From Pseudomonadota bacterium (GTDB lineage: Bacteria > Pseudomonadota > Gammaproteobacteria > Steroidobacterales > Steroidobacteraceae): a stretch of DNA of 64,000 bases. The translations under genes and the position numbers were made by a program. Every line of letters begins with the position of its first letter. Positions within the stretch are counted from its first letter, which is position 1. The stretch is from NCBI GenBank assembly GCA_021805865.1, contig JAJZDX010000012.1, forward strand, positions 1-64,000, given 5' to 3'. The notes under the pieces were generated by a model. It ran no database searches. It had not been told where the DNA came from and worked only from the letters and a program-made list of their open reading frames with translations. Below, piece after piece: positions 27,490 to 37,151 of this stretch.

Positions 27490-28707
27490 ATGCAACGATG
27501 GACTCGTCTTGCCCTGCTTGCCGCGGCCGCCGCGCTCATCACCGGTTGCGCGACCATTCAGCGCCCCGTGGCGCCCAGAGTGCGCCGTACTCCGCCTCCC
27601 CGCCAAGTCGCCCGCCAGCGCCCAGGACCGCCGCTCGTATCGCTGGCGCACGCCCGCATCGCGCTGCTCCTGCCGGTGACCGGGCCGCTGGCCGAGGCGG
27701 GGGTGAGCGTGCGCGACGGCTTCCTCACGGCGTATTACCAGATGGTCGCGGGGCGGCGGCCGACGGTGCGCATCTATGACACAGCCGAGGCCTCCATTCC
27801 CGATCTCATCGCGCGGGCGACCCGCTGGGGCGCCAATCTGATCGTCGGGCCTCTGATACGGCAGAACGTCGCTGCGGCGGCCGTTGATCCACAGCCGAGG
27901 CCGCCGCTGCTCGCGCTCAATTTTCTGCCGGCGGGCAGCCGTACCCCGTCCCGATTCCTGCAGTTCGCCCTGTCCCCCACCGCGGAGGCGCGGATGGTTG
28001 CACGCCGGGTGCTCGCCGACGGGCACCGCGAGGGCGTCGCCATCGTGCCGCAGGGGCAATGGGGGACGCGGGTTCTCGATGCATTTACCCGGCAGCTCGA
28101 GGCCGGCGGCGGCAGGCTGCTCGCCGTTGCGCGCATCGATACGGCGAGGGCCGACTACTCCGGCCCGATCGAGCGGGCCTTGCTCATCGACCAAAGCATG
28201 GCGCGGTTGCGAGGCCTCGAGTCTTTGTTGGGTGTGCGCCTGGTCTTCACGCTGAGGCGCCGTGAGGATGTCCAGTTCATCTTCACGCCCGCTCCGGCAG
28301 GGGTCGAGCGACTGCTTCTGCCGCAGCTGCGCTTCTACTATGCCGGCGGCATCCCGGACTATTCGATCTCCGAGGCGTTCGTGCCCGATCCGGCCGCCAA
28401 CCAGGGTCTGAACGGGCTGCGGTTCCCCACCACGCCGTGGATGTTGGGCGGTGCCTTTCCCGAGGCCGTGCGGGAGGCCACGGCACAGGCCTGGCCGGCG
28501 AGTGGCCCGGACCAGGGCCGGCTGTTCGCCTTCGGGTTCGATGCCGATCGGCTTGCGATGGCGCTGCTGCGCACGAACCGGCCCACCTCGCTCGATCTGA
28601 GTGGCCTGACTGGCCGGTTGACCATCGCGCCCGACGGCCGAGTCCACCGCCGGCTCATCTGGGCGAGGCTCGAAAACGGCGAAACGCAGATCCTGTCTGA
28701 TCGATAA
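27490..28707 (+). CDS. lpoA: Short LpoA-type lipoprotein activator of penicillin-binding protein
   Basis: 405 aa. The ATG at 27490 gives a lipoprotein signal with lipobox LITGC and lipidated Cys20; the long upstream extension of the frame runs into rsmI antisense and is discarded. The mature protein has a periplasmic-binding-protein-like fold beginning at ARIALLLPVTGPLAEAG. In E. coli, LpoA (678 aa) has an extra N-terminal TPR domain and activates PBP1a from the outer membrane. The TPR part is missing here. Between rsmI and yraN, the usual place. Confidence 0.88.
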   Translation: MQRWTRLALLAAAAALITGCATIQRPVAPRVRRTPPPRQVARQRPGPPLVSLAHARIALLLPVTGPLAEAGVSVRDGFLTAYYQMVAGRRPTVRIYDTAEASIPDLIARATRWGANLIVGPLIRQNVAAAAVDPQPRPPLLALNFLPAGSRTPSRFLQFALSPTAEARMVARRVLADGHREGVAIVPQGQWGTRVLDAFTRQLEAGGGRLLAVARIDTARADYSGPIERALLIDQSMARLRGLESLLGVRLVFTLRRREDVQFIFTPAPAGVERLLLPQLRFYYAGGIPDYSISEAFVPDPAANQGLNGLRFPTTPWMLGGAFPEAVREATAQAWPASGPDQGRLFAFGFDADRLAMALLRTNRPTSLDLSGLTGRLTIAPDGRVHRRLIWARLENGETQILSDR

Positions 28708-29144
28708 TGGCTTGCACCCCCGCCCGACGCCCAGTGAAGCGTGGCCTCGAGGACAGGGGCGGGGGGGCGCCGGCGCTGCGCCTCGGCCGGGCCGCCGAGG
28801 AGGCCGCGGCGCAATTCCTGAAGACGCACGGCGCGCAGGTGCTGCTGCGCAATTACCGCTGCCGGTGCGGTGAGCTCGACATCGTCGCCCGCTGTGGCGA
28901 GGAGCTTGCGCTCGTGGAAGTGCGCTCGCGCTCCTCGGAGGCCTTTGGCGGGGCGGCTGCGAGCGTTGACGCCGCAAAGCGACGGCGGCTGATTCGGGCG
29001 GCTGCGAGGCTGCTGCAGGAGCGACCCGAACTGGCGCGGCTGCGGGTCAGGTTCGACGTGGTGGCTGTCAAAGACCCGCTTGGGACGGCGCCGCGGATCG
29101 AATGGATCAAGCATGCTTTTGATTGCCCGGCGGGCCGGATGTAA
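28707..29144 (+). CDS. yraN: YraN/UPF0102 family nuclease-like protein
   Basis: 145 aa. The central part (NYRCRCGELDIVA, ALVEVRSRSS) is the conserved endonuclease-like core of UPF0102, with the acidic GELD and VEVR residues that would bind metal. The exact biological role is unknown. The first 27 residues are a variable, Gly/Arg-rich extension. The ATG overlaps the lpoA stop by one base (TAATG). Confidence 0.9.
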   Translation: MACTPARRPVKRGLEDRGGGAPALRLGRAAEEAAAQFLKTHGAQVLLRNYRCRCGELDIVARCGEELALVEVRSRSSEAFGGAAASVDAAKRRRLIRAAARLLQERPELARLRVRFDVVAVKDPLGTAPRIEWIKHAFDCPAGRM

Positions 29145-29481
29145 CGGGATCCGGGGAAGCGGACCCGGATTCTGTCGCGGTGCGAAGACCCGCCGCGAGG
29201 TGCAGAACACCTGCCCCCGTCCGCCATGGCGGCGGCGAGCGACCACGCGGACGGGGTGCGCAGGCTAGGCGGTCTGCCGCAAGAAAGCCGGTGGATGCGC
29301 CGCCAAGGAGAGCGCCGTTGAGCGCACTCCTTCGCGTAAATGAACGAAAGATGATCTACTGGATAAGATAGGCAGCTCAAGCTGCTGATTAAAAAAGCGA
29401 ATCACGTTGAGGATGCTGTTGGGCGATAAAATCGATTCGACATAACTCAACGTCGGCGTGGCGTTTTTCTCACGCTCCCAA
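29145..29481. other. Gap between yraN and the mraZ promoter
   Basis: No gene is supported. From about 29330 the sequence turns clearly more AT-rich than its surroundings. It includes a 6-bp inverted repeat GCAGCT-CA-AGCTGC near 29372 followed by an A-run, which is not a terminator for the + strand. AT-rich DNA upstream of a strong promoter may act as an UP-like or protein-binding region. Confidence 0.5.
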
Positions 29482-29511
29482 TTGACATAGCGTGGCTGCG
29501 ATTCCTATAGT
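29482..29511 (+). promoter_or_regulatory. Sigma-70 promoter of the dcw cluster (PmraZ)
   Basis: Consensus TTGACA at 29482-29487 and TATAGT at 29506-29511, spacer 18 bp. Transcription should start near 29518, just before the MraZ box. This is the best sigma-70 promoter found in the window. Confidence 0.85.
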
Positions 29512-29520
29512 GGTAGGAAG

Positions 29521-29545
29521 TGGGAGATAGTGGGAGTAGATGGGT
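29521..29545 (+). promoter_or_regulatory. MraZ operator: three TGGG(A/T) repeats
   Basis: TGGGA (29521), TGGGA (29531) and TGGGT (29541), separated by exactly 5 bases each. This is the arrangement known for MraZ binding sites, where the ring-shaped protein contacts successive repeats. Placement directly downstream of the predicted start point fits autorepression of mraZ and the genes behind it. Confidence 0.88.
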
Positions 29546-29563
29546 TCAATTCCCGTCCGATCC

Positions 29564-30013
29564 ATGTTTCGCGGCGCCACCAAAATCACCCTGGACGACA
29601 AAGGCCGGATGGTCATGCCTACCCGTTATCGGGAGCAGATCGACGAGCGCGCCCAGGGAAAGCTCGTGGTGACCGTCGACCGGGAAAAATGCCTGCTCAT
29701 CTACCCCCAGCCGGAATGGGACCTGCTCGAGACCAAGCTGATGAGCATGGCCAACCTGCACCCGCAGGCGCGCCTGATGCAGGAAATGATGGTCGGATTT
29801 GCGACGGATCTGACGCTCGACGGCCATGGTCGGATGCTGCTGGCGCCCGAGCTGCGCGAGTTCGCGGGACTCGAGCGGTACGCGATGTTGATCGGGCAGG
29901 GCAATCGCTTCGAATTGTGGAACGAGTCGCGCTGGAGCGAGCGGCTCGAGGAATGGGTGCAGAGCAAACAGGCATCGGATCTGCCGGCGGAGCTGGCGTC
30001 ACTGTCGCTTTAG
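29564..30013 (+). CDS. mraZ: Transcriptional regulator MraZ
   Basis: 149 aa with two SpoVT/AbrB-like half domains (LDDKGRMVMPTRYR near residue 10 and LDGHGRMLLAPELR near 85). The ATG at 29564 gives the family start MFRGAT. An ATG eight codons earlier (29540) lies inside the operator and is less likely. Represses its own promoter and so affects the dcw genes. Followed by 218 bp without a recognised gene before rsmH, which is longer than usual. Confidence 0.93.
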   Translation: MFRGATKITLDDKGRMVMPTRYREQIDERAQGKLVVTVDREKCLLIYPQPEWDLLETKLMSMANLHPQARLMQEMMVGFATDLTLDGHGRMLLAPELREFAGLERYAMLIGQGNRFELWNESRWSERLEEWVQSKQASDLPAELASLSL

Positions 30014-30231
30014 CTCGAGCGGTTCACGGACGGTGACGGATTCGCAGGAGCGGTTTTGAGCGGCACGTCGCGCCGGCCCCGAAAGGGGGGACGAGGCGCG
30101 CGTTGCACGGCCGCCCAGGCCAGGGTGGTTTCGGTACGGGGATGGCGTTCGCGCGGATGCGCGTGTGGTTGAAGGTTGGGCACGGCCCATGAGAACAGCA
30201 TTGCGGGGGGCCGTCCGCGGCCGCTTCCATC

Positions 30232-31158
30232 ATGGTTGAGCACGTTCCGGTGCTCGCCGAGGAGGCGCTCGCGGCGCTGGCTCTCGAGGCGGACGGCTAC
30301 TATGTCGATGCGACGTTTGGGCGAGGCGGTCACACGGCACTACTGCTTCAGGCCCTGGGTCGAGAAGGCCGCGTGCTTGCGCTCGATCGCGACCCCGAGG
30401 CCATCGCGGCCGGGCGGGCACGCTTTGCGGGAGAGGAGCGCCTCAGGCTGGTGCACGCGCCGTTTGGCGAGCTTGGAACGATCGTGCCGGCGCATTCGGA
30501 CGGCCGGCTCTGCCGCGGAGTGCTGCTCGACCTCGGCGTTTCCTCGCCGCAGCTCGATGAGCCCGCACGGGGGTTCAGCTTCCGCTTCGACGGCCCGCTC
30601 GACATGCGCATGGATCCGACAAGCGGGGAGCCCGTGTCCCTGTGGCTCGCACGTGCCAGCCTCGATGAGATCCGGGAAGTGATCTTCGCTTACGGAGAAG
30701 AGCGCTTTGCGCGCCGAGTGGCGCAGGCGATCGTCGATGCGCGCCAGCGCGAGCCCCTCACCCGCACCCGCCAACTGGCGGACATCGTCTCCCGTGCGGT
30801 CAGGACCCGCGAGCCGGGTAAGCATCCGGCCACACGCACCTTCCAAGCGCTGCGGATGGTCGTCAACGATGAGCTCGGCCAGCTCGAGAAAGGCCTCTCC
30901 GGAGCGCTCACCGTGCTCGCCCCGGGCGGACGGCTCGCGGTCATCAGCTTCCATTCGCTCGAGGACCGTCTGGTCAAGCGCTTCATGCAGCGCGAATCGC
31001 GGCTCGATCCCGAGCTCGCCTCGCTTCCGGTCGTGCCGAGCGCGCTCGCGCCGCGCCTGAAGCTGGTCGGCCGCAAGCGTCGGCCGGGGCAGGCCGAGCT
31101 TGCGCGCAACCCCCGGGCCCGCAGCGCGTTGCTGCGGGTCGCAGAGAAGATCGCATGA
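30232..31158 (+). CDS. rsmH: 16S rRNA (cytosine-1402-N4)-methyltransferase
   Basis: 308 aa. SAM-binding motif VDATFGRGGHT near residue 25 and the LDLGVSSPQLDE segment near 98 are characteristic. Together with RsmI it modifies C1402 at the ribosomal P site; both are encoded in this window. The start MVEHVPVL is typical. Its stop overlaps ftsL (ATGA). The upstream 30014-30231 gap shows no promoter I can support. Confidence 0.95.
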   Translation: MVEHVPVLAEEALAALALEADGYYVDATFGRGGHTALLLQALGREGRVLALDRDPEAIAAGRARFAGEERLRLVHAPFGELGTIVPAHSDGRLCRGVLLDLGVSSPQLDEPARGFSFRFDGPLDMRMDPTSGEPVSLWLARASLDEIREVIFAYGEERFARRVAQAIVDARQREPLTRTRQLADIVSRAVRTREPGKHPATRTFQALRMVVNDELGQLEKGLSGALTVLAPGGRLAVISFHSLEDRLVKRFMQRESRLDPELASLPVVPSALAPRLKLVGRKRRPGQAELARNPRARSALLRVAEKIA

Positions 31159-31436
31159 GCCTCTCCCGGGCCGCCTCGGCCGTGCTCATGGGTGTGCTGT
31201 GGACCGCGGTGCTGATCTCCGCCACCGCCGCGGTGTACTGCAAGTACCGCGCGCGGCAGCTGTTCATCGAGCTCGAGCAGTTGAGCAGGCAGCGTGACAA
31301 CCTCGATATCCAGTGGGGACAGTTGCAGATCGAGCAGAGCGCCTGGTCCACCCACGCCCTCATCGAGAGCGTGGCGGGCAAGAAGCTGCACATGAAGATG
31401 CCGGCGCCGAAGGACATCGTGATCGTCCGCCCATGA
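31155..31436 (+). CDS. ftsL: Cell division protein FtsL
   Basis: 93 aa bitopic membrane protein. One transmembrane helix (about residues 8-28) and a short periplasmic coiled coil (IELEQLSRQRDNLDIQWGQL region) that pairs with FtsB and FtsQ at the septum. The conserved C-terminal part contains VAGKKLHMKMP. Overlaps rsmH and ftsI by 4 bp each. Confidence 0.9.
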   Translation: MSLSRAASAVLMGVLWTAVLISATAAVYCKYRARQLFIELEQLSRQRDNLDIQWGQLQIEQSAWSTHALIESVAGKKLHMKMPAPKDIVIVRP

Positions 31437-33148
31437 AGACCCGCCGCGCCCATCGCAATCCGCCCGCCTTCCGCTGGAGAGCGTACTTCCTGCTCGGGGT
31501 GCTCACGCTGATTGCCGCCGGGCTCATCGTGCGGGCGGTCGATCTGCAGCTGGTCGAGTACACGTTTCTCTCCCAGCAGGGCGATGCGCGTTTCATCCGC
31601 ACCGTCTCCATCCCCGCGCACCGCGGAGAGATCACCGATCGCTATGGCGAGCCGCTCGCCGTGAGCACGCCGGTCGATTCCATCTGGGTCAACCCCAAGC
31701 AGATCAGCGCCAGCCCCGGTGGGGTGCTGCGCCTGGCGAGCGCGATCAAGGCCGATCCCCAGACCCTGCAGCGGGACATCTCCAGCAACCTCAATCTCGA
31801 CTTCCTCTACGTCGCGCGCCAGCTGCCGCCGCCGCAGGCGCTCAGGATCAAGGCGCTCGGCATCCCCGGCGTGTATCTGAAGCGCGAATACCGCACCTAT
31901 TATCCGGCGGGCGAGGTGACGGGCCAGCTCATCGGCTTCACGAACATCAACAATCACGGTCAGGCGGGCCTTGAGCTCGCCTACGATCCGTGGCTGAAGG
32001 GCGTCAAGGGGAAGAAGCAGGTCATCGAGGACCGCTACGGGCGCATCGTGCAGAACGTCGACATGATCCGCCCGGCACGCCCGGGGCACGATCTGGTGCT
32101 GTCGATCGATATGCGCATCCAGTACCTGGCCTACGAGGCCCTGAAAGCGCAGGTCGCGGCGCAGCAGGCACGCTCGGGCTCCATGGTGGTGATCGACATC
32201 CCCACCGGCGAGGTGCTCGCCATGGTCGATCAGCCCGGGTTCAATCCGAACGATCGCAGGCAGCTGCTGCCCAACCGGTATCGCAACCGCGCGGTCACCG
32301 ATGACTTCGAGCCCGGCTCGGTGATCAAGCCGTTCTTCATCGCCGCCGCGCTGATGTCGGGCCGCTACAACAACCAGAGCATCATCAATACTTCCCCTGG
32401 GTACATCAATGTCGATGGTCATGTCTTCTGGGACGACATGGACCTCGGGCCGGTCGATATCTCGACGATTCTCGCCAAGAGCTCCAACGTCGGCATGGCG
32501 CACATCGCGCTGTCGCTGTCGCCGCGGCTCATCTGGAGGACATTGCGCGCGTTCGGCTTCGGGCAGCTCGTCACCGGCGGCTATCCCGGGGAGGCGCCCG
32601 GAATATTGACCGACTACCGGGACTGGCACCCCATCCATGTCGCCACCATGTCCCACGGCTACGGCCTGTCGGTCACGGCCCTGCAGCTGGCGCACGCGTA
32701 TGCGACGCTCGGCGGGCTCGGCGTCGAGCGTCCGGTCTCCTTTCTGCGGGTGACCACCCCGCCGCCGGGCCGGCGCGTCATGTCCGCGGCCCTGTGCCGC
32801 GAGCTGCTGCAGATGATGCGCGCGGTGATCTCGCCCGAGGGCACCGCGCCCGCGGCGGCGATTCCCGGCTACAGCGTGGCCGGCAAGACCGGCACCTCCT
32901 GGGAGCTGCGCAACGGCACCTACGACAGACGCGCCTACAACGCGGTATTTGCGGGCGTGGCGCCGGTGAGCGCGCCGCGGCTTGCTGCGGTGGTGGTCAT
33001 CAGAGACCCGCACGGCCGCCTGTACTACGGTGGCCTGATCTCCGCCCCGGTGTTCTCCGAGGTGATCGGCCGGGCGCTGCGACTGCTCGGGGTGGCGCCG
33101 GATGAGCCGGTGGGCTCCGGGACGCTGCAGATGGCGTCTTTGCAATGA
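31433..33148 (+). CDS. ftsI: Septal peptidoglycan transpeptidase FtsI (PBP3)
   Basis: 571 aa class B penicillin-binding protein. An N-terminal membrane anchor (about 17-36), a pedestal domain with HRGEITDRYGEPLA, and a transpeptidase domain. Active-site motifs are S296-V-I-K299, SSN (350-352) and KTGTS near residue 485. Crosslinks septal glycan with FtsW. The ATG overlaps the ftsL stop (ATGA); the longer frame through ftsL is rejected. Confidence 0.96.
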   Translation: MKTRRAHRNPPAFRWRAYFLLGVLTLIAAGLIVRAVDLQLVEYTFLSQQGDARFIRTVSIPAHRGEITDRYGEPLAVSTPVDSIWVNPKQISASPGGVLRLASAIKADPQTLQRDISSNLNLDFLYVARQLPPPQALRIKALGIPGVYLKREYRTYYPAGEVTGQLIGFTNINNHGQAGLELAYDPWLKGVKGKKQVIEDRYGRIVQNVDMIRPARPGHDLVLSIDMRIQYLAYEALKAQVAAQQARSGSMVVIDIPTGEVLAMVDQPGFNPNDRRQLLPNRYRNRAVTDDFEPGSVIKPFFIAAALMSGRYNNQSIINTSPGYINVDGHVFWDDMDLGPVDISTILAKSSNVGMAHIALSLSPRLIWRTLRAFGFGQLVTGGYPGEAPGILTDYRDWHPIHVATMSHGYGLSVTALQLAHAYATLGGLGVERPVSFLRVTTPPPGRRVMSAALCRELLQMMRAVISPEGTAPAAAIPGYSVAGKTGTSWELRNGTYDRRAYNAVFAGVAPVSAPRLAAVVVIRDPHGRLYYGGLISAPVFSEVIGRALRLLGVAPDEPVGSGTLQMASLQ

Positions 33149-34671
33149 CGAGCGCCGCTCAGACTCCGCCGACCCGGCCGCTCGCCGAGCTCGTCCGCGG
33201 GCTGCTCGAGGCGCCGCCCGGCATCCGGGTGAGCGATGTCACCCTCGACAGCCGCGAGGCCGTTGCGGGAACGCTCTTCCTCGCCTGCCGCGGCCATACC
33301 CGCCACGGCCTGCAGTTCGCCGGCGAGGCGGTGGCGCGCGGCGCCCGCGCCGTGCTGTTCGAGCCGCAGGAGGGGGAGGGCTCGAGTCCGGCCCCGCACT
33401 TCGGAGAGGCGGTGTTCGTCGCCGCCGTGCCGCAGCTCACCCGCCAGGCGGGGGTGATTGCGGACCGGTTCTTCGAGCATCCCTCGCACTCGCTCGCCGT
33501 GGCCGCAATGACCGGCACCAACGGCAAGACCACCTGCGCGTGGCTGCTCGCCCAGGCGCTCACCCGCTGCGGCCGGCCCGCCGCGTACATGGGCACCCTC
33601 GGCTTCGGTTTTCCCGGCGCGCTCGAGGACACGCAGCACACGACGGCCGACGCCGTCACCGTGCACCGGCGGCTTGCCCGCCTAAGAGGCCTCGGGGCCC
33701 GCTGGGTGGGCATGGAGGTCTCCTCGCATGCGCTCGATCAGGAGCGCATCGCCGGCGTTCGCTTCCACACCGCGGCCTTCACCAACCTCAGCCGCGATCA
33801 CCTCGACTACCACGGCACGATGGGCGCCTACGGCCGGGCCAAGGCGCGGCTGTTCGAGCTCGAGCTCGAGAGCCGGGTCATCAACATCGACGACGCCTTC
33901 GGCGCGCAGCTGGCCGGCCGTGCCACGGCCGAAACACTCATCGTCACGACACGCTCGGGCACCGCAGCGCCACCACCGGGCGCGCGCCGGGTGCACGCCT
34001 CGCAATTGCGGCCGGCGCGCTCGGGGCTGCGCATGCGGATCGAGTCGAGCTGGGGCGAGGGGGAGCTCGCCGTGCCGCTGATCGGAGAATTCAACGCCGA
34101 CAACGCGCTGACGGTGCTCGCGATCCTGCTCGGTGCGCAAGTGCCGCTCGCCGAGGCGCTCACCGCCCTGGGCGGCTGCCGCGGCGCGCCCGGCCGGATG
34201 GAGGCTTTCGGCGGCGAGGGGGGGCGGCCGCTTGCGATCGTCGATTACGCGCACACGCCCGATGCGCTCGAGAAGGCGCTGCGCAACGCGCGGCTGCACT
34301 GCGGCGCGAGGCTGCACGTGGTCTTTGGATGCGGCGGCGACCGCGACACCGGCAAGCGGCCGATGATGGGACGCATCGCCGCCGAGCTCGCCGATGAGGT
34401 CATCGTGACCGACGACAACCCGCGCACCGAGCCGCCTGGGCGGATCACGGCGGACATCCTGAGCGGCATCGGGCCCGCCTCGCGGATCCGGATCGAGCAC
34501 GACCGGCGCGCGGCTATCCGCCTGGCACTCGCACACTGCGATCCCGGGGACGTGGTGTTGGTGGCCGGCAAGGGGCACGAGGCGTATCAGATCTACGGCC
34601 GTGAGCGGCGGTCCTTCCGCGACCAGGCCGTGGTGCGCGAGGCGCTCGGGCTCGAGGGGGCTCGCTCATGA
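33145..34671 (+). CDS. murE: UDP-MurNAc-tripeptide synthetase (meso-DAP adding)
   Basis: 508 aa Mur ligase. ATP loop GTNGKTT (124-130), the carbamylated Lys as K233 in YGRAKARLF, and the DNPR motif (424-427) that marks meso-diaminopimelate rather than lysine specificity. ATGA overlap with both neighbours. The region around residue 490 (IYGRERRSFRDQ) is typical of gammaproteobacterial MurE. Confidence 0.96.
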   Translation: MTSAAQTPPTRPLAELVRGLLEAPPGIRVSDVTLDSREAVAGTLFLACRGHTRHGLQFAGEAVARGARAVLFEPQEGEGSSPAPHFGEAVFVAAVPQLTRQAGVIADRFFEHPSHSLAVAAMTGTNGKTTCAWLLAQALTRCGRPAAYMGTLGFGFPGALEDTQHTTADAVTVHRRLARLRGLGARWVGMEVSSHALDQERIAGVRFHTAAFTNLSRDHLDYHGTMGAYGRAKARLFELELESRVINIDDAFGAQLAGRATAETLIVTTRSGTAAPPPGARRVHASQLRPARSGLRMRIESSWGEGELAVPLIGEFNADNALTVLAILLGAQVPLAEALTALGGCRGAPGRMEAFGGEGGRPLAIVDYAHTPDALEKALRNARLHCGARLHVVFGCGGDRDTGKRPMMGRIAAELADEVIVTDDNPRTEPPGRITADILSGIGPASRIRIEHDRRAAIRLALAHCDPGDVVLVAGKGHEAYQIYGRERRSFRDQAVVREALGLEGARS

Positions 34672-36065
34672 GCCCGCAGCCGATGACCCGGACTCTCGCG
34701 GCCTTCGCGCACGCCTGCGGCGGGCGCCTCGCGGGCGAGGACCGCCCCTTCAGCGGCGTCTCGAGCGATACGCGCACGCTTCTCACCGGGGAGCTGTTCG
34801 TGGCGTTGCGCGGGGAGCGCTTCGACGGCAATGAATTCGTGCGCGCGGCGCTCGCCGCGGGCGCCGCGGGTGCTCTGGTGTCCCGGGAGCAGCCGCTTGC
34901 GCTGGCGCAGATCGTGGTGCCCGACACCCTGGTGGCGCTGCAGCGCGCGGCGCACGCCTGGCGCGAGGCATGGAGCATCCCGGTGGTGGGGGTGGCCGGC
35001 AGCAACGGCAAGACGACCACCAAAGAGATGACGGCGGCGATACTGGGGCAGGCGGGCGGCTGCCTGGCCACCCGAGGCAGCCTGAACAACCATATCGGCG
35101 TGCCGCTCACGCTGCTGCGGCTGCAAGCCTCGGATCGGTTCGCGGTGATCGAGATCGGCGCGAACCATCCCGGGGAGGTGGCGGCGCTCGTCGGCATCGC
35201 CCGCCCGACCGTGGGGCTGATCACCAACGCCGGCGCCGAGCATCTGGAGGGCTTCGGCAGCCTCGAAGGGGTGGCTCGCGCCGAGGGCGAGATGGTCGAG
35301 GGACTGCGCCCCGAGGACACTGCGGTACTGAATGCCGACGATGCGTTCGTCGCGCTCTGGCGCAGCATGACGCGCGCGCAGATCGTGACGTTTGGCGTCG
35401 GCGCCCATGCGGATTTCCGCGCCACGGACATCGATTCCACTCTCACGGGCGAGGGGTTCCTGACCCGCTTCACGCTCATCTGCCCGCTCGGCACCGTCGC
35501 CATCGAGCTGCACCTCGGCGGGCGGCACAATGTCGGCAACGCCCTCGCCGCGGCCGCCGCGGCCGCCCACGCCGGCGCGAGCCTCGATCACATCGCGGCC
35601 GGTCTCGCCTCGGTCCGCCCGGTCTCGGGACGGCTGCAGCCGAAACGCGCCGCCTGCGGGGCGTGGATTCTCGATGACTCCTACAACGCCAACCCGAGCT
35701 CGGTGCGCGCGGGGCTCGAGGTGCTCGGGCCGCCCTCGGGACGCAAGTGGCTGGTCCTGGGCGACATGGCCGAGCTCGGCGCGTTCGCACCCGAGGCGCA
35801 CGCCGAGATCGGCGTGTTGGCGCGCCAGCACGGCTTCGAGCGCCTGTACGCGATCGGGTCCCTCGCGGCGCTCGCGGTGGAGCGCTTCGGGGTGGGCGCG
35901 CAATGGTTTGCGGATGCTCAGGCGTTGTCGGAAGCGCTGCTCGCGGCCCTGGCGAGCGAGGCGGCCGACGTGCTGGTGCTCGTCAAAGGCTCTCGGATCA
36001 ACAGGCTGGAGCGGGTGGTGGCGGCGCTGACGGCCGCTGCCGGGCACCATCCGGAGGCGCACTGA
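34668..36065 (+). CDS. murF: UDP-MurNAc-tripeptide--D-Ala-D-Ala ligase
   Basis: 465 aa. Adds D-alanyl-D-alanine to the nucleotide precursor. ATP loop GSNGKTTT (111-118), a central ligase domain with EIGANHPGE, and LDDSYNANP near residue 330. Overlaps murE by 4 bp and ends immediately before the mraY ATG, with no spacer. Confidence 0.96.
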   Translation: MSPQPMTRTLAAFAHACGGRLAGEDRPFSGVSSDTRTLLTGELFVALRGERFDGNEFVRAALAAGAAGALVSREQPLALAQIVVPDTLVALQRAAHAWREAWSIPVVGVAGSNGKTTTKEMTAAILGQAGGCLATRGSLNNHIGVPLTLLRLQASDRFAVIEIGANHPGEVAALVGIARPTVGLITNAGAEHLEGFGSLEGVARAEGEMVEGLRPEDTAVLNADDAFVALWRSMTRAQIVTFGVGAHADFRATDIDSTLTGEGFLTRFTLICPLGTVAIELHLGGRHNVGNALAAAAAAAHAGASLDHIAAGLASVRPVSGRLQPKRAACGAWILDDSYNANPSSVRAGLEVLGPPSGRKWLVLGDMAELGAFAPEAHAEIGVLARQHGFERLYAIGSLAALAVERFGVGAQWFADAQALSEALLAALASEAADVLVLVKGSRINRLERVVAALTAAAGHHPEAH

Positions 36066-37151
36066 ATGCTCTACTGGCTCGCCCTACGCCTGAGCGCCTG
36101 GCAGTCCGGCTTCCACGTGTTCTCGTACCTCACGTTCCGGGCCATCCTCGCCACGGGCTCCTCGCTCGTCGTCTCGCTGTTGGTCGGCCCGCCCATGATC
36201 GCGCGCCTGTCGCGCTACCAGATCGGCCAGGTGGTGCGCACCGACGGCCCGCAGACCCACCTGCCCAAGGCCGGCACCCCCACCATGGGCGGCACGCTGA
36301 TCCTGGTGACCACGATCGTGAGCACCGTGCTGTGGGCGCATCTCACCAACCGCCAGGTGTGGCTGGCGCTCGCGGTCACTTTCGCCTTCGGCGTGATCGG
36401 ATTTCTCGACGATTACCTGAAGCTCGTGGTGCGCAACCCCAAAGGGCTCGCGCCGCGCTGGAAGTACCTCTGCCAGTCGGTCGCGGGGCTCGCGGTCGCC
36501 GCGGTGCTCTTCTACACGGCGGCCGTGCCGGCGGAAACGACGCTGTACCTGCCTTTCTTCAAGAAGTTCGCGCAGCCGCTGCCGGCGGCGGCGTTCATCG
36601 CGATCGCCTATCTGATGATCGTCGGCATGAGCAATGCGGTGAATCTCACCGACGGCCTCGATGGCCTCGCCATCATGCCGGTGGCGCTGGTGTCGGCCGC
36701 GCTCGGGATCTTCGCCTACGCGAGCGGCAACGCGGTGTTCGCCCATTACCTCGAGATCCCCTGGATCCCGGGGGCAGGGGAGCTGCTCATCTTCTGCTCC
36801 GCGCTGAGCGGCGCGGGGCTCGGATTCCTGTGGTTCAACACGTATCCGGCCCAGGTGTTCATGGGCGATGTGGGGGCGCTCGCGCTCGGCGCCGCGCTCG
36901 GGGCCGTCGCCGTCATGGTGCGCCAGGAGCTGGTGGCGCTGCTCATGGGCGGGGTGTTCGTGCTCGAGACCGCCTCGGTCATCCTGCAGGTGGCCTCCTT
37001 CAAGCTCACCGGCCGGCGCATCTTCCGCATGGCCCCGATCCATCACCACTTCGAGCTCAAGGGCTGGGCGGAGCCGAAGGTGATCGTGCGCTTCTGGATC
37101 ATCTCGCTCATCCTGGTGCTGGCGGGACTGGCGACGCTGAAGCTGCGATGA
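36066..37151 (+). CDS. mraY: Phospho-MurNAc-pentapeptide transferase
   Basis: 361 aa, about ten transmembrane helices. Transfers phospho-MurNAc-pentapeptide to undecaprenyl phosphate to make lipid I. Conserved signatures [14 protein letters not shown] with the Asp pair, [10 protein letters not shown] and the cytosolic HHH-containing loop ([11 protein letters not shown]) are all present. Abuts murF and overlaps murD by 4 bp. Confidence 0.97.
   Translation: MLYWLALRLSAWQSGFHVFSYLTFRAILATGSSLVVSLLVGPPMIARLSRYQIGQVVRTDGPQTHLPKAGTPTMGGTLILVTTIVSTVLWAHLTNRQVWLALAVTFAFGVIGFLDDYLKLVVRNPKGLAPRWKYLCQSVAGLAVAAVLFYTAAVPAETTLYLPFFKKFAQPLPAAAFIAIAYLMIVGMSNAVNLTDGLDGLAIMPVALVSAALGIFAYASGNAVFAHYLEIPWIPGAGELLIFCSALSGAGLGFLWFNTYPAQVFMGDVGALALGAALGAVAVMVRQELVALLMGGVFVLETASVILQVASFKLTGRRIFRMAPIHHHFELKGWAEPKVIVRFWIISLILVLAGLATLKLR

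Noticed and set aside
29366-29386. Terminator after yraN
   Set aside because: The inverted repeat is followed by A, not T, on the transcribed strand.
30983-33145. 720-codon minus-strand frame opposite rsmH, ftsL and ftsI
   Set aside because: Antisense to three confirmed genes and free of recognisable domains.
35747-37147. Long in-frame upstream extension of murD through murF and mraY
   Set aside because: The conserved MurD start and the ATGA overlap with mraY place the start at 37148; the extension is Arg/Gly/Ala-rich noise.
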